Made by a program: the position numbers and the translations under genes. Source: Martinezella rhizogenes (GTDB lineage: Bacteria; Pseudomonadota; Alphaproteobacteria; Rhizobiales; Rhizobiaceae). Taken from it: a stretch of DNA of 64,000 bases. Of the stretch, positions 25,545 through 34,647 are shown one piece after another; the stretch's first letter is position 1, and each line of letters opens with the position of its first letter. Where the stretch lies: positions 434,001 to 498,000 of the forward strand of contig JAAMEZ010000058.1 of assembly GCA_013322215.1 (NCBI GenBank), written 5' to 3'. The notes beneath the pieces were generated by a model. The model saw only the letters and a list, made by a program, of their open reading frames with translations. It made no database searches and was not told the DNA's origin.

Positions 25545-26687
25545 ATGTCTCCCGCTCGGCGATATGCCGATGGAATGAAGGTTATTGTATTAATGCTTGG
25601 TTTTTCAAAACGCTCCCAAAAGAAAGCAGCGAGAAATCGGCCAGAAATATTCGATCAATACGAACAAAGCGAAACGGCGCATCGAAATGCCAGCTACCTG
25701 CGCCAGCCGAAGGTCGCCCTCAATGTCGCCATTGCATTACCAGATCTCGACGTGTCCACATTCCTCGACCTCGAAGGCATTGCGCATTGCGAGACCTATA
25801 TCGATGCGACACGCAGAGAACATCCCGTCGATATCCTGAACTGCGGCGTTGCGACCGCTAACAATGTCGCAATCGTCGGTATCGATAGCTATCTATTCAT
25901 CGGCGATGGTGCCAACGAATGGGAAAAGCAGTTTCTTGGCAAAGCGCAACTCGATCGAGGTTGGGCAAAGACATGGGCAAAGCTGTTCGAGACACGGCGA
26001 AAGCGCGCGGAACGCGAAAGGGTCCAACTCGTCAATTTTGTTATACCGGAGAAGCAAGTGTTGCTCTCCCAAAAGCGCTGGCCGGCCGTCGAGGTCGAAT
26101 TAGGCACAGCGCGGCCGATGCGGCAATTGCGCGCAAGCCTCAGGCAAGATGCCCGTTTACTCTACCCGGAACAGGAGCTGCGGCAGGCGGAAGCTATTGC
26201 ACCAATTTATTCACGCCACGATTCACATTGGAGCGCCTTTGGATGCTGCATCGCCATGCAGGCGTTACTGCGGGAAATCGGCGGCACGCCACCCCTTTCA
26301 CAGTTCAAACTTGCGGTCACGCGGTGCAACATGGCCCGCGATCTGGCAATTCATTTCCTTAATAAACCGACTGCTGAGGAAACATTACGTCTCAACCAGA
26401 ACGGTGTTAGGGAGGAATACAACGAACGGCCCGAGCGCACAGGACACTTCAATGGGACTTATTACAAATTGCGCAACCAGAATGCGCAAGACAAGCGGCG
26501 AATAGCCGTATTCGGTGATAGCTATTCCTTTACTGAAGGCGTCACCTACGTGCTTTCAGCGATTTTCGAAACCGTCGTATTCCTATGGTCGAAGGATATC
26601 GACTGGTCTCTGGTCGACCAGCAAGAGATCGATGTGGTGGTATGGGAGCATGCCGAGCGCTTCATGATTACAATCCCTGAAGAATGA
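25545..26687 (+). CDS. AlgX/AlgJ-like SGNH-fold O-acetyltransferase candidate
   Basis: 380 aa. The residues that form the catalytic triad of AlgX/AlgJ-type polysaccharide O-acetyltransferases are visible: Asp226 and His228 in RHDSHWSAFG, and Ser326 in FGDSYSFTEG. Other family-like pieces are VGIDSYLFIGDG near residue 111 and FVIPEKQVL near 165. Unlike the canonical periplasmic enzymes, no signal peptide or membrane helix is apparent from either possible start (25545, or ATG at 25575). Neither start has a strong ribosome binding site. It heads the plus-strand polysaccharide block, so it may acetylate or otherwise modify the glycan. Base composition looks poorer in GC than its neighbours. Function is inferred from motifs only. 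Confidence 0.7.
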   Translation: MSPARRYADGMKVIVLMLGFSKRSQKKAARNRPEIFDQYEQSETAHRNASYLRQPKVALNVAIALPDLDVSTFLDLEGIAHCETYIDATRREHPVDILNCGVATANNVAIVGIDSYLFIGDGANEWEKQFLGKAQLDRGWAKTWAKLFETRRKRAERERVQLVNFVIPEKQVLLSQKRWPAVEVELGTARPMRQLRASLRQDARLLYPEQELRQAEAIAPIYSRHDSHWSAFGCCIAMQALLREIGGTPPLSQFKLAVTRCNMARDLAIHFLNKPTAEETLRLNQNGVREEYNERPERTGHFNGTYYKLRNQNAQDKRRIAVFGDSYSFTEGVTYVLSAIFETVVFLWSKDIDWSLVDQQEIDVVVWEHAERFMITIPEE

Positions 26688-26949
26688 AACGATAGCATCA
26701 TGGTTTTGGTGCTAAGCAAATCTAGCTTCCATAACATCGATATTTGGAATGCATACCTAAGTCATTTATCGACACGAGTTTGGCGCGACTGGCAACCGAA
26801 GAATCAACCAAGGTTTGTCTACCCGCATTCCATATCAGAGATATCGGTGGGAGCGCGGAGTGCTTTGACGAATATGGCGCACAATTTGCTGGGCTTCGGT
26901 AATCGACGTGAATGCAACTCCCAACGGGTGAAGGCGCCGGAGGACATCC

Positions 26950-28014
26950 ATGCTTTTTAGCCTCGAGTATGATCGCGGCGATTTGCTCGAGGGTTATCTG
27001 GTTCCCGATGGCTTTTCAGAGAAAGCGCAGATCAGGGTGTCCGATGCCGACGGCGAATTGATGATATTGCCGTGCGATCAGATCAAGCAGGTGATCATCA
27101 ACGCAGGGCGGCATGAAAACGGCTATGTCGGGTTCAAGCTCGATACGACGATCATCCCCGATCTAGCCGAACGGACATCGCTGATGATCCATGATGCCAA
27201 GTCCGGATTGCTGATCTACCGGCGACCGCAAGTGGCTAATACGATACCGTTGAAAGTCGTGCGGCTTGAGACACAGCTGCTGCCAATGGTCAAATTCGAC
27301 TACTATTGCGGTCGCAACTTTCAATATGAGCTTTCATCCGTCGAGCGCTTCGGTCACGAAACGACCCTCCAGGCCTTTCATCTGAACGCCATAGAGTCGA
27401 TCTATATTAGTGGTCGGCTGTTGATGCGCAATTATGAAGAGTTCCTCGACAAGGGATTTAAAGCCATCGTTCTGCTTACCGATCCCTATTACGAACTTGC
27501 TCTGCGGATATTCCTTCTGAAACGAATGGCGAAAACTCAGATTTCCTTCTTCGGCGACCGCGACAAGATCATCCTGGCGCCTGCTGCGGAGCATTTTGCC
27601 GAGGTAAGCCTCGAAAACGAGGCCTCTCTCAAGGCGGCCCTGAAGAAAGCGCCTCAGAGTGTCAGAAACGTTCTGGTATCTCCGGTCACCCGGCAATTGG
27701 CCACGACCATACCGGAACAGACGGTGACACGCGGCGATGTCGCGACTGCGATCGACCTTCTCTCGCGCTTTGCCATTGTCGGTTTCGATACGGACAGTCT
27801 TTATTTTCAGCAGGCGCTCAGCGAGCTCATCGGGGTTGCGGTTGACGATTTTCCATTGCCACCCAGACACAGCACCCTTGAAGACGTTGCGGCAAGGTTG
27901 CGTTCATTGCATATTGCCGAGCTTATGCTCGAAGAGGATTTGATTTTCGATCACTATGTGCGTCAGGCGATAAAACCAGCCGCGCCCGAATTGCCGGAAA
28001 CGATTGCAAACTGA
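26950..28014 (+). CDS. Conserved-looking protein of unknown function in the export block
   Basis: 354 aa, not recognised. It starts at ATG 26950 after a good GGAGGA site. The first 95 residues look like a beta-rich domain (MLFSLEYDRGDLLEGYLVP ... GLLIYRRPQ). The rest appears alpha/beta with no membrane segment or signal peptide. The segments SIYISGRLLMRNYEEFL and IVLLTDPYYELALRIFLL vaguely recall sulfotransferase-type nucleotide-binding folds, but the P-loop motif is not evident, so I do not assign this. It ends two bases before the KpsE-like gene begins, so it is very likely cotranscribed and functionally tied to surface polysaccharide synthesis or export. Confidence 0.75.
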   Translation: MLFSLEYDRGDLLEGYLVPDGFSEKAQIRVSDADGELMILPCDQIKQVIINAGRHENGYVGFKLDTTIIPDLAERTSLMIHDAKSGLLIYRRPQVANTIPLKVVRLETQLLPMVKFDYYCGRNFQYELSSVERFGHETTLQAFHLNAIESIYISGRLLMRNYEEFLDKGFKAIVLLTDPYYELALRIFLLKRMAKTQISFFGDRDKIILAPAAEHFAEVSLENEASLKAALKKAPQSVRNVLVSPVTRQLATTIPEQTVTRGDVATAIDLLSRFAIVGFDTDSLYFQQALSELIGVAVDDFPLPPRHSTLEDVAARLRSLHIAELMLEEDLIFDHYVRQAIKPAAPELPETIAN

Positions 28015-28015
28015 C

Positions 28016-29296
28016 ATGCCGAAGCCAGTCATTGAAGACGCGATAGTTCAGGACTCTCCGCGGGTAAAAACGAGCCGTCATATCCTGCCTTCGCTGTTTC
28101 GGCGCAGGCTGCCGGCGCAACATGCGCGCACCGATCTCGAGGACGTTGAATACATACCGGTGCATGATGGCAACGAGCCTGAAACACAATCGGGCGGCAA
28201 GCCGCCGCTGAGACTCATCGGCTTTGTCCTGCTCGTCATCCTGCCGTTCCTGGCAAGCTCGATCTATTACGCCTTCATCGCTTCCAATCAATATGTGGCG
28301 GAAGCGCGCTTCGCCGTCCGTGCCGTGTCGGGAACAGGCGACACCAGCGATGGCGGTGATTCCGGTGGAGCCACCAGCGCTCTCAACATGCGCTCGGCTT
28401 CGCAAGACGCCTATGTCGTCACCAGCTTCATCCACTCGACGGAAATTCTGAACCGGATCGGCAAGAAAATCGATTATCGATCGATGTTTATCCGGCAGGA
28501 TACGGATTTTCTGTCGCGATTCAGCTCGTCGCGGTCCGACGAAGAATTTCTGAAATACTGGAACGATCACGTCAGCGCTTACATAGACGTGACTTCCGGC
28601 ATCATCACGCTGAAGGTCAGAACCTTCTCGCCCGATGATTCCGTCAAGCTTGCAGATGCGATCATCGAGGAAAGCGAAAAGCTCATCAACGAGCTTTCCG
28701 AACGGGCGCGCAACGACATCGTGCAGAGCATGAAGGCCGACGTCCAGAAAAGCGGCAAGACCTATGGCGACACACTGATCGCCCTTAATCAGTTCCAAAA
28801 CGCATCCGGCCTTCTGAGCCCGCAGACACAGGCGCAGAACAACGGCACGCTTCTGACAGGGCTGCTTGCGCAAAAGCTGGAATTCGAAACGCGTCTCTTC
28901 GTCATGCGGCAGTCCAACGCCCAGAACTCTCCGACCTATCAGCAGCTCAATCTCGCCAAGGACAGCCTCGATGCACAGATCGAGAAGATGAGATCGGAGT
29001 TGACAGGCCCTGAGAATGCAAGCCTTGCAAAGGCTCTGCTGGACTATTCCAGGCTGGAGACCGATCGTATGATCGCGGAAAAGCTCTACGAAAGTGCGCA
29101 GAAGAACTACGATGCCGTGCTCGCCGAAGCTCTGCGCAAGACGCTCTATCTCGCCGTTTTCGTCAAGCCGGTACTGCCGGACGAATCGATCTTTCCACGC
29201 CGCGTCAGTACGCCGCTGATTATATTGCTTGCACTCATTGTCACCTGGGCAACGCTCTCTCTTATCTGGGCATCCGTCGAGGATCACCGGATATGA
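28016..29296 (+). CDS. KpsE/RkpR-like capsule export inner-membrane protein, copy 1
   Basis: 426 aa from the ATG at 28016, which follows the previous stop by one base. Topology is that of polysaccharide copolymerase type 2 proteins paired with ABC exporters: a cytoplasmic N-terminus of about 60 residues, a transmembrane helix (about 65-85, FVLLVILPFLASSIYYAFIA), a long periplasmic coiled-coil-rich region, and a second helix close to the C-terminus (about 400-420) preceded by the FPRRVSTP motif. Family members link the inner-membrane transporter to the outer-membrane channel. A second, related protein is encoded at 29993-31258. Confidence 0.85.
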   Translation: MPKPVIEDAIVQDSPRVKTSRHILPSLFRRRLPAQHARTDLEDVEYIPVHDGNEPETQSGGKPPLRLIGFVLLVILPFLASSIYYAFIASNQYVAEARFAVRAVSGTGDTSDGGDSGGATSALNMRSASQDAYVVTSFIHSTEILNRIGKKIDYRSMFIRQDTDFLSRFSSSRSDEEFLKYWNDHVSAYIDVTSGIITLKVRTFSPDDSVKLADAIIEESEKLINELSERARNDIVQSMKADVQKSGKTYGDTLIALNQFQNASGLLSPQTQAQNNGTLLTGLLAQKLEFETRLFVMRQSNAQNSPTYQQLNLAKDSLDAQIEKMRSELTGPENASLAKALLDYSRLETDRMIAEKLYESAQKNYDAVLAEALRKTLYLAVFVKPVLPDESIFPRRVSTPLIILLALIVTWATLSLIWASVEDHRI

Positions 29297-29309
29297 GCGG
29301 GGAAGCACC

Positions 29310-29963
29310 ATGATCAGCTTCAAGAACGTCTCGAAATTTTTCAAGACGCAAAGCGGCAAGAAGGTCATTCTCGACCGGGTGCATTGTGAGTTCGAATCCG
29401 GCTATTCCTATGGCCTGCTCGGCGTGAACGGTGCCGGAAAATCGACGACAATCCGCATGATTGCAGGCACGATGCTGCCGAATTCAGGCAAGATCAGCAA
29501 GAATGTCCGGGTATCCTGGCCGCTGGGCCTCGGCAGCGGCTTCAATCCCTTCATGACGGGGCGAGCCAATGTTCATTTCGTTGCGCGCGCTTACGGTGAG
29601 GATGTCAGGCGCGTCTCCCGCTTCGTCGAAGAGTTCGCCGAGTTGGGAGACTACCTCGACGCGCCGGTGCGCACCTACTCCTCGGGCATGAGCGCGCGAT
29701 TGGCATTCGGGCTCTCAATGGCGATCGAGTTCGAATGCTATCTGGTGGACGAGGTTCTTGCCGTCGGCGATGCGCGCTTCCAGGAACGCTGCCGCATCGC
29801 ATTCGAGAACAGGCGCAAGAATTCCGATATTATCATGGTGTCCCATAGCATGAGCATGATTAATACACATTGCGACAGGGGTATTGTACTTGTCGATGGC
29901 AGACTTATCGTCTTCGATAAGGTAGAGCAGGCTATCGAAGCCTATTATAGATTGAATCGATAG
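29310..29963 (+). CDS. KpsT-like ABC transporter ATP-binding protein for polysaccharide export
   Basis: 217 aa from the ATG at 29310, which has GGGGAAG upstream; this is the usual size for KpsT. Walker A is LGVNGAGKSTT (about residues 38-46). The signature loop is YSSGMSARLAFGLSM, typical of the capsule/O-antigen (ABC-2) subfamily in place of LSGGQ. Walker B is CYLVDEVLAVGD, and the switch histidine is in MVSHSM. It would energise export of a lipid-linked glycan. The partner permease (KpsM-like, six helices) is not in this window, which is unusual for such a cluster. Confidence 0.9.
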   Translation: MISFKNVSKFFKTQSGKKVILDRVHCEFESGYSYGLLGVNGAGKSTTIRMIAGTMLPNSGKISKNVRVSWPLGLGSGFNPFMTGRANVHFVARAYGEDVRRVSRFVEEFAELGDYLDAPVRTYSSGMSARLAFGLSMAIEFECYLVDEVLAVGDARFQERCRIAFENRRKNSDIIMVSHSMSMINTHCDRGIVLVDGRLIVFDKVEQAIEAYYRLNR

Positions 29964-29992
29964 ACGACCAGGGATCGACGGCAAGGCCCAAT

Positions 29993-31258
29993 ATGGCTCA
30001 TGATACCGAAAACGCGCCAAAAACGCTTCAGCTCAGCGCGACGGAGCATAGCCGGAACGTGGCCACGAATCTGTCGGTGACCGCGCGAAAGCTGCGCTTC
30101 TCGACATCGAGGCGCAGCCAGCTGTTCAAGGCTGTCGGCCTGCGGCCGCGTCCGATGCAGCAGATCATCAGCAAGGCCATCCTGGCATCGACCTTTCTGC
30201 TGCTTGTCGTCCCCAATATAGCTTCGATCTACTATTTTACCTGCGTTGCGTCCGATCAGTATCAATCGGAAACGCGCTTTACGGTCCGCACGTCCACGCC
30301 CGCACTCGGGAGCAATCAGATTACGAAGGTGACCGGCCTGCCGCCGGCGCAGATCGTCCAGAACACCCTGATCGTCACCAACTTCATCAAGAGCAAGGAT
30401 ATGGTTACCGCGCTCGAGGAAAGGGTCGACTTTCAAAAGATCTACGGCAATGAGTCGATCGATCGGATTGCGCGCCTGAAAAAGGATGCGAGCTCGGAAA
30501 AGCTGCTCAATTACTGGGAAGACATGGTTTCCATCAAAATCGATGCGAACAGCGGGATCGTGACGGTCAAGGCACGCGCTTTCACCGCGGCCGATGCCCA
30601 GAAGGTATTGCGCGAGGTTGTCGCCGCGTCCGAAGTCGTTGTCAACGACGTCAACACTCGCATCTGGCGCGACGTCATCGCAACCGCCCAGGCGAATCTC
30701 GACAATGCAAAGGATCAACTGCAGAAGGCGCGGGATCAGCTTTTGATTGCGCGCAACCAGACAGGCGTCCTCAGTGTCGAGGGATCGTCAGCCGTTATCA
30801 CCAACTTGATCTCATCCGTGCAAAAGGAGAGGATAGAGCTTCAGCAGAAATATGATGCGCTGCTTGGAACGGTCTCCCCCGATGCACCGCAGATGCGCGT
30901 GTTGAAACGCGAGATCGATAGCAGGCAGAAGCAGATCGATCAGCTCAACAACCAAGTCGCGGGCCAGAACAAATCCGAACAGAATCTCGCGGATGTTTCC
31001 GTGGATATGTCACAGCGCGAACTGGAGCAGAGCCTTGCCGAGCAGCAATTTGCCACCAGCATGAAGACGCTGGAGCAGGTCAAGTTCGTCAGCAAGCAGC
31101 AGCTGCTGTACCTCGATACGTTTCTGGCGCCCAGCCTGCCCGACGAGGCCGAGTATCCCCAGCGGGCGCTCTGGATCGCCGGAATCTTGGGCGTGACGCT
31201 CCTGGCCTGGGGTGCTGTTTTCGGCATCCTTGCAAATCTCCGAAGTCGCCTGGCGTGA
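29993..31258 (+). CDS. KpsE/RkpR-like capsule export inner-membrane protein, copy 2
   Basis: 421 aa. It has the same plan as the protein at 28016-29296: cytoplasmic N-terminus, helix at about 65-88 (FLLLVVPNIASIYYFTCVA), then YQSETRFTVRTSTP corresponding to YVAEARFAVRAVSG in copy 1. A long coiled-coil periplasmic part follows (about 195-370), and a C-terminal helix near 385-410 after EYPQRA. The two copies flank the ATPase gene and are clearly paralogous but diverged. Two copolymerases for one ATPase may mean two glycans, or a hetero-oligomer. Confidence 0.85.
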   Translation: MAHDTENAPKTLQLSATEHSRNVATNLSVTARKLRFSTSRRSQLFKAVGLRPRPMQQIISKAILASTFLLLVVPNIASIYYFTCVASDQYQSETRFTVRTSTPALGSNQITKVTGLPPAQIVQNTLIVTNFIKSKDMVTALEERVDFQKIYGNESIDRIARLKKDASSEKLLNYWEDMVSIKIDANSGIVTVKARAFTAADAQKVLREVVAASEVVVNDVNTRIWRDVIATAQANLDNAKDQLQKARDQLLIARNQTGVLSVEGSSAVITNLISSVQKERIELQQKYDALLGTVSPDAPQMRVLKREIDSRQKQIDQLNNQVAGQNKSEQNLADVSVDMSQRELEQSLAEQQFATSMKTLEQVKFVSKQQLLYLDTFLAPSLPDEAEYPQRALWIAGILGVTLLAWGAVFGILANLRSRLA

Positions 31259-31275
31259 TTTTGCGCGGAAGCCCC

Positions 31276-32382
31276 ATGCAAGTTTTGCGCGACATCATCT
31301 ACCAGATGCTTCCAAGACCGCGGCCATCGGGCTCTCCGACGGACGGTGGCGAGCGTGTTGCGAAGCGCCTGCTCATCTTGTCGCGCCATCCCAATCCGAG
31401 CTTCAGTTACTATCTTGATGAGCGGGCCAAGACACTTGGCCATATTCCGGTGATTATGAAAGGCCTCGACGACCCACTCGACGCTATCGATAGCGACGGG
31501 CTCTTCGTCATTATCTGCCGCTACATCAAGCAGCCGCAATTGCGCTGGCTGGAAGAAAGGCGGGACATGCTCGCCGGGGTCGCCTATTTCGTCGACGACG
31601 ACATTCCCGCCGTCGTGACCGGCAACGAGGCAGGTTGGCTCTATAAGTTCAGGCTGATCAAATTGGCTGTCCGCCCAATGCCGAGGGTCAATAGGCTCCT
31701 CACTCATGTCTGGACCTCGACCGAACCCCTGGCAAACGCGCTCGCGATGAGCAGTCATCGGATCGATATCCTGCCCCCGCTTCCCGCGAATGCGACAGAA
31801 ATCGTGGTCAATGGCAGGGATGACGGAGCCGCGCCGCTGAGGATGGTCTACCATGCCACCGGCGTGCATCGCCGCGAACACGAGTTCCTCATGCCGATCG
31901 TCAGAGCCGCGATGGAAAAACACGGCAACCTGCATTTCGAGGTTTTTGCTGCCGGCGCTCTTGCTAAACGCTGGGCTCTGCAAGGGATCGACCCCGCGAG
32001 AATGACGATCATCCCGCCGCTCCCCTGGCCGGCGTATCTCGCAAAGACAACACATCACCAAGCCGATATCGCTCTGGCTCCTCTTTTGTCGGGAAGGACG
32101 AATGCGAGCCGCTCGGATACCAAGCGGATCGACATCAGTCGCCTGCAGGCAGCAGCCATATTTTCCCGATGCCCGACTTTCGAACGATGCGTCGTTGCCG
32201 AGGAACTTCACATCGGCAATACCGCCGACGAGTGGCTGGCCGCTATCGACCTGCTCATCGGCGACCGCGTGCGGCGGCTCTCTGCCCGCGATGCCACGCG
32301 ACATTCGATCGAGAAAATGCGGCTGTATGCCAGTCCGACATTTCCCGGCATACGTTTTGAACCTCTCAGCGGCGCGGGCTAG
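31276..32382 (+). CDS. GT-B-like glycosyltransferase-family protein
   Basis: 368 aa from the ATG at 31276, chosen because GCGGAAG stands just upstream; a GTG at 31255 would overlap the previous gene by four bases. Soluble protein with two Rossmann-like halves: RLLILSRHPNPSFSYYL at the start, and ADIALAPLLSGRTNASRSDTKR in the C-terminal half, the latter resembling the donor-binding region of GT-B glycosyltransferases, where target residues often occur in a D-I-A-L-A-P-L pattern. It belongs to the same transcript direction as the export genes. The sugar donor and acceptor are unknown. Confidence 0.7.
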   Translation: MQVLRDIIYQMLPRPRPSGSPTDGGERVAKRLLILSRHPNPSFSYYLDERAKTLGHIPVIMKGLDDPLDAIDSDGLFVIICRYIKQPQLRWLEERRDMLAGVAYFVDDDIPAVVTGNEAGWLYKFRLIKLAVRPMPRVNRLLTHVWTSTEPLANALAMSSHRIDILPPLPANATEIVVNGRDDGAAPLRMVYHATGVHRREHEFLMPIVRAAMEKHGNLHFEVFAAGALAKRWALQGIDPARMTIIPPLPWPAYLAKTTHHQADIALAPLLSGRTNASRSDTKRIDISRLQAAAIFSRCPTFERCVVAEELHIGNTADEWLAAIDLLIGDRVRRLSARDATRHSIEKMRLYASPTFPGIRFEPLSGAG

Positions 32383-32438
32383 GTCAGGAATTTCGCGGGC
32401 AATGCCTCTCCTCGCATGTGGATGAAATCAATATTTCG

Positions 32439-34625
32439 ATGACACTCAAAATCATACCGAACGCCGATCTCGAACGGGAAATATCTGCTGACGCCGATCT
32501 CAGCCTATGGAAATCCCTGGGTGATGATCCGGCTTTCGAGATCCGATTTTCGCCCCTGCGAAAGAAACTGGTCGTCATCCATGTCATCGCGACGGACGAA
32601 CCCATAGATCCAAAATTCTATATCAATCGCGGCTATGGCTTCCGAGAGAAGGATGCAGTCTCCCTTCCGGAAGGGCATCGCTTCGTCATCACCGCCGACA
32701 TCGGTTCGGTCGGCTCCATCTGCGCCCTGCGTGCCGACCCAGCCAGCTTCCCGACCATGTTCCAGTTCGCCGCCAGGGCCTTTGCGTCCGAGAAATCGGC
32801 CGAAGGATATATTTCGACCCTTCTTGAACTGGATGGACGAACCAAGCGCGTCGATCTCGGCAAACTGCCCCAACATTGGATGAAATTGCCCAGGCTGCGC
32901 TTCGGGCCGCGCGCCGCAAGTCTGACCGTGCAATATGCCGACGCCAGCTATGGGCTTGCCCTCGCACTGGAGACGGCACCGGTATCCGCAACAACGGGAA
33001 CTTGGCTAAGCGTCGTCGTCCCAGTCTACAACGCGCCGACCCGCTATCTGGACGACCTCATCAAATCCTTCGAAGATCAGGGCGAAACGGGCACCGAGCT
33101 CATCCTGAGCGATGACGGCTCGACGTCGCCGGAAACGCGGCAGTGGTATCAGAGCCGGCAATCGAAAGACAATGTCCGCTTCGTGCTGAACGAACGCAAC
33201 GGCGGGATTGCAGTGGCCACGAATGCCGGCCTGTCGCATGCGCAAGGACAATGGATCGCCCTTCTCGACCACGACGACGTCATCGCACCGCATGCCTTCA
33301 AGCTCATCCGGCATACGCTGGAGCAAAATCCGGATGCGAACTTCCTTTACACCGACGAGCTGGTGGTCGACGACACCTTGAAGCCGACCGGCGCCATGCT
33401 GAAGCCAGCCTATGATCCCGTGCTGCTGACGGGCGTCAATTACATCAACCACTTCTCCATCTATCGCCACAGCCGGCTTCGGGATATCGGCTATCTCCGC
33501 ACCGGCTATGACGGCTCGCAGGATTACGATCTGCTGCTGCGCTATCTGGAGGGCGTTCCCGAAAACAGCATCCTTCATCTGCCCTACCCTGCCTATTGGT
33601 GGCGCCGTAACGGCAAGACCTATTCACGCAAATTCATGGATGCCGCCACGACCAATGCCAGGAAGGCACTGGCAGAGAGATTCGAGCGACAGCAGCGCGC
33701 GATCGCCGTAGAAGACGCTCTCACAAAGACCCTGCACCGGGTCGTCTTCGAAGCGCCTCATGAATGGCCGAAAATTTCGATCGTCATCCCGAGCAAGGAT
33801 AATCTCGATCTGATCTCCCGTATCCTCGGCGATCTCTTCCAAAAGACGGATTATCCGAATTTCGAAGTCCTGGTCATCGACAACGGCTCCACGGATCAAC
33901 GGGTCCTCGATCTCTACGAGCGCTATCGACAGTCCGAACCGCGCTTTTCCGCCTTTGTCACACCGGAGGCCTTCAATTTCTCGCGCTCGGTCAATCGCGG
34001 CCTGAGCGCAGCGACGGGAGAGCATTATCTCATCCTGAATAACGACGTCGAAGTCATCGAGGCGGGCTGGTTGAAGGAGATGGTTTCCTGCCTCGCCTAT
34101 GACAGGACCGGCATCGTCGGCGCCAAACTGCTCTTCGCCAACGACAAGGTGCAGCATGCCGGTGTGGTGATCGGCTTCGGAGGACTTGCTGGTCACTGGT
34201 ACTTGAACAAGCCGAAGGAGTTCGGCGGACCGATGAACCGGCTGCATGTGCGCAACACAATGACCTGCGTGACCGGAGCGGTGATGCTGATCTCGGGGGA
34301 CTGCCTGCGGAAGATCGGCCTCTTCGACGAGGAGAATTTCGCGGTCGCCTATAATGACGTGGATTATTGCCTGCGGGCGCACAAGGCCGGCTATCGTATC
34401 GTCTGGACGCCCTTTGCCTGCCTCTATCATCATGAATCGCTGTCGCGCGGCTCGGACAAATCCGGCGAGCGGAAGAAGCGCTTCGAACAGGAAAAACAGA
34501 ACCTGCGCCGGCTGCATGACACGCAGGGCTTCATCGACCGCGCGCTAAACCCGGCCTATAGCCGTGACAAGTCTGACCCGAGGATCGTGGTGCCGACGCA
34601 ATTGCGTATCCCGTCGATGTCGTAG
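32439..34625 (+). CDS. Bifunctional-looking glycosyltransferase with two GT2 domains
   Basis: 728 aa from the ATG at 32439 (a GTG at 32418 is in frame; neither has a clear ribosome binding site). After an N-terminal domain of about 185 residues come two family-2 GT-A domains. The first (about 190-400) has VVVPVYNAPTRYLDDL, LSDDGST and LLDHDD. The second (about 445-690) has IVIPSKDNLDLI, VIDNGSTD and LNNDVEVI, followed by TGAVMLISGDCLRKIGLFDE and NDVDYCLRAHKAGYR. Tandem GT2 proteins often build a repeating disaccharide or add successive sugars. It is the last plus-strand gene of the block and converges on yhaN, 22 bp away. Confidence 0.85.
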   Translation: MTLKIIPNADLEREISADADLSLWKSLGDDPAFEIRFSPLRKKLVVIHVIATDEPIDPKFYINRGYGFREKDAVSLPEGHRFVITADIGSVGSICALRADPASFPTMFQFAARAFASEKSAEGYISTLLELDGRTKRVDLGKLPQHWMKLPRLRFGPRAASLTVQYADASYGLALALETAPVSATTGTWLSVVVPVYNAPTRYLDDLIKSFEDQGETGTELILSDDGSTSPETRQWYQSRQSKDNVRFVLNERNGGIAVATNAGLSHAQGQWIALLDHDDVIAPHAFKLIRHTLEQNPDANFLYTDELVVDDTLKPTGAMLKPAYDPVLLTGVNYINHFSIYRHSRLRDIGYLRTGYDGSQDYDLLLRYLEGVPENSILHLPYPAYWWRRNGKTYSRKFMDAATTNARKALAERFERQQRAIAVEDALTKTLHRVVFEAPHEWPKISIVIPSKDNLDLISRILGDLFQKTDYPNFEVLVIDNGSTDQRVLDLYERYRQSEPRFSAFVTPEAFNFSRSVNRGLSAATGEHYLILNNDVEVIEAGWLKEMVSCLAYDRTGIVGAKLLFANDKVQHAGVVIGFGGLAGHWYLNKPKEFGGPMNRLHVRNTMTCVTGAVMLISGDCLRKIGLFDEENFAVAYNDVDYCLRAHKAGYRIVWTPFACLYHHESLSRGSDKSGERKKRFEQEKQNLRRLHDTQGFIDRALNPAYSRDKSDPRIVVPTQLRIPSMS

Positions 34626-34647
34626 CGCGATTCGCCGGCAGGCCGCG

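Noticed and set aside
26700..26960. 86-aa frame between the acetyltransferase-like gene and the 354-aa gene
   Set aside because: It runs into the ribosome binding site and start of the next gene, and its composition is not gene-like.
27923..29368. 481-aa reading frame opposite the KpsE-like gene
   Set aside because: Antisense to a gene with clear topology and tight operon spacing; no independent support.
30940..32304. 454-aa reading frame opposite the second KpsE-like and GT-B genes
   Set aside because: It straddles two plus-strand genes in antisense and has no recognisable domain.
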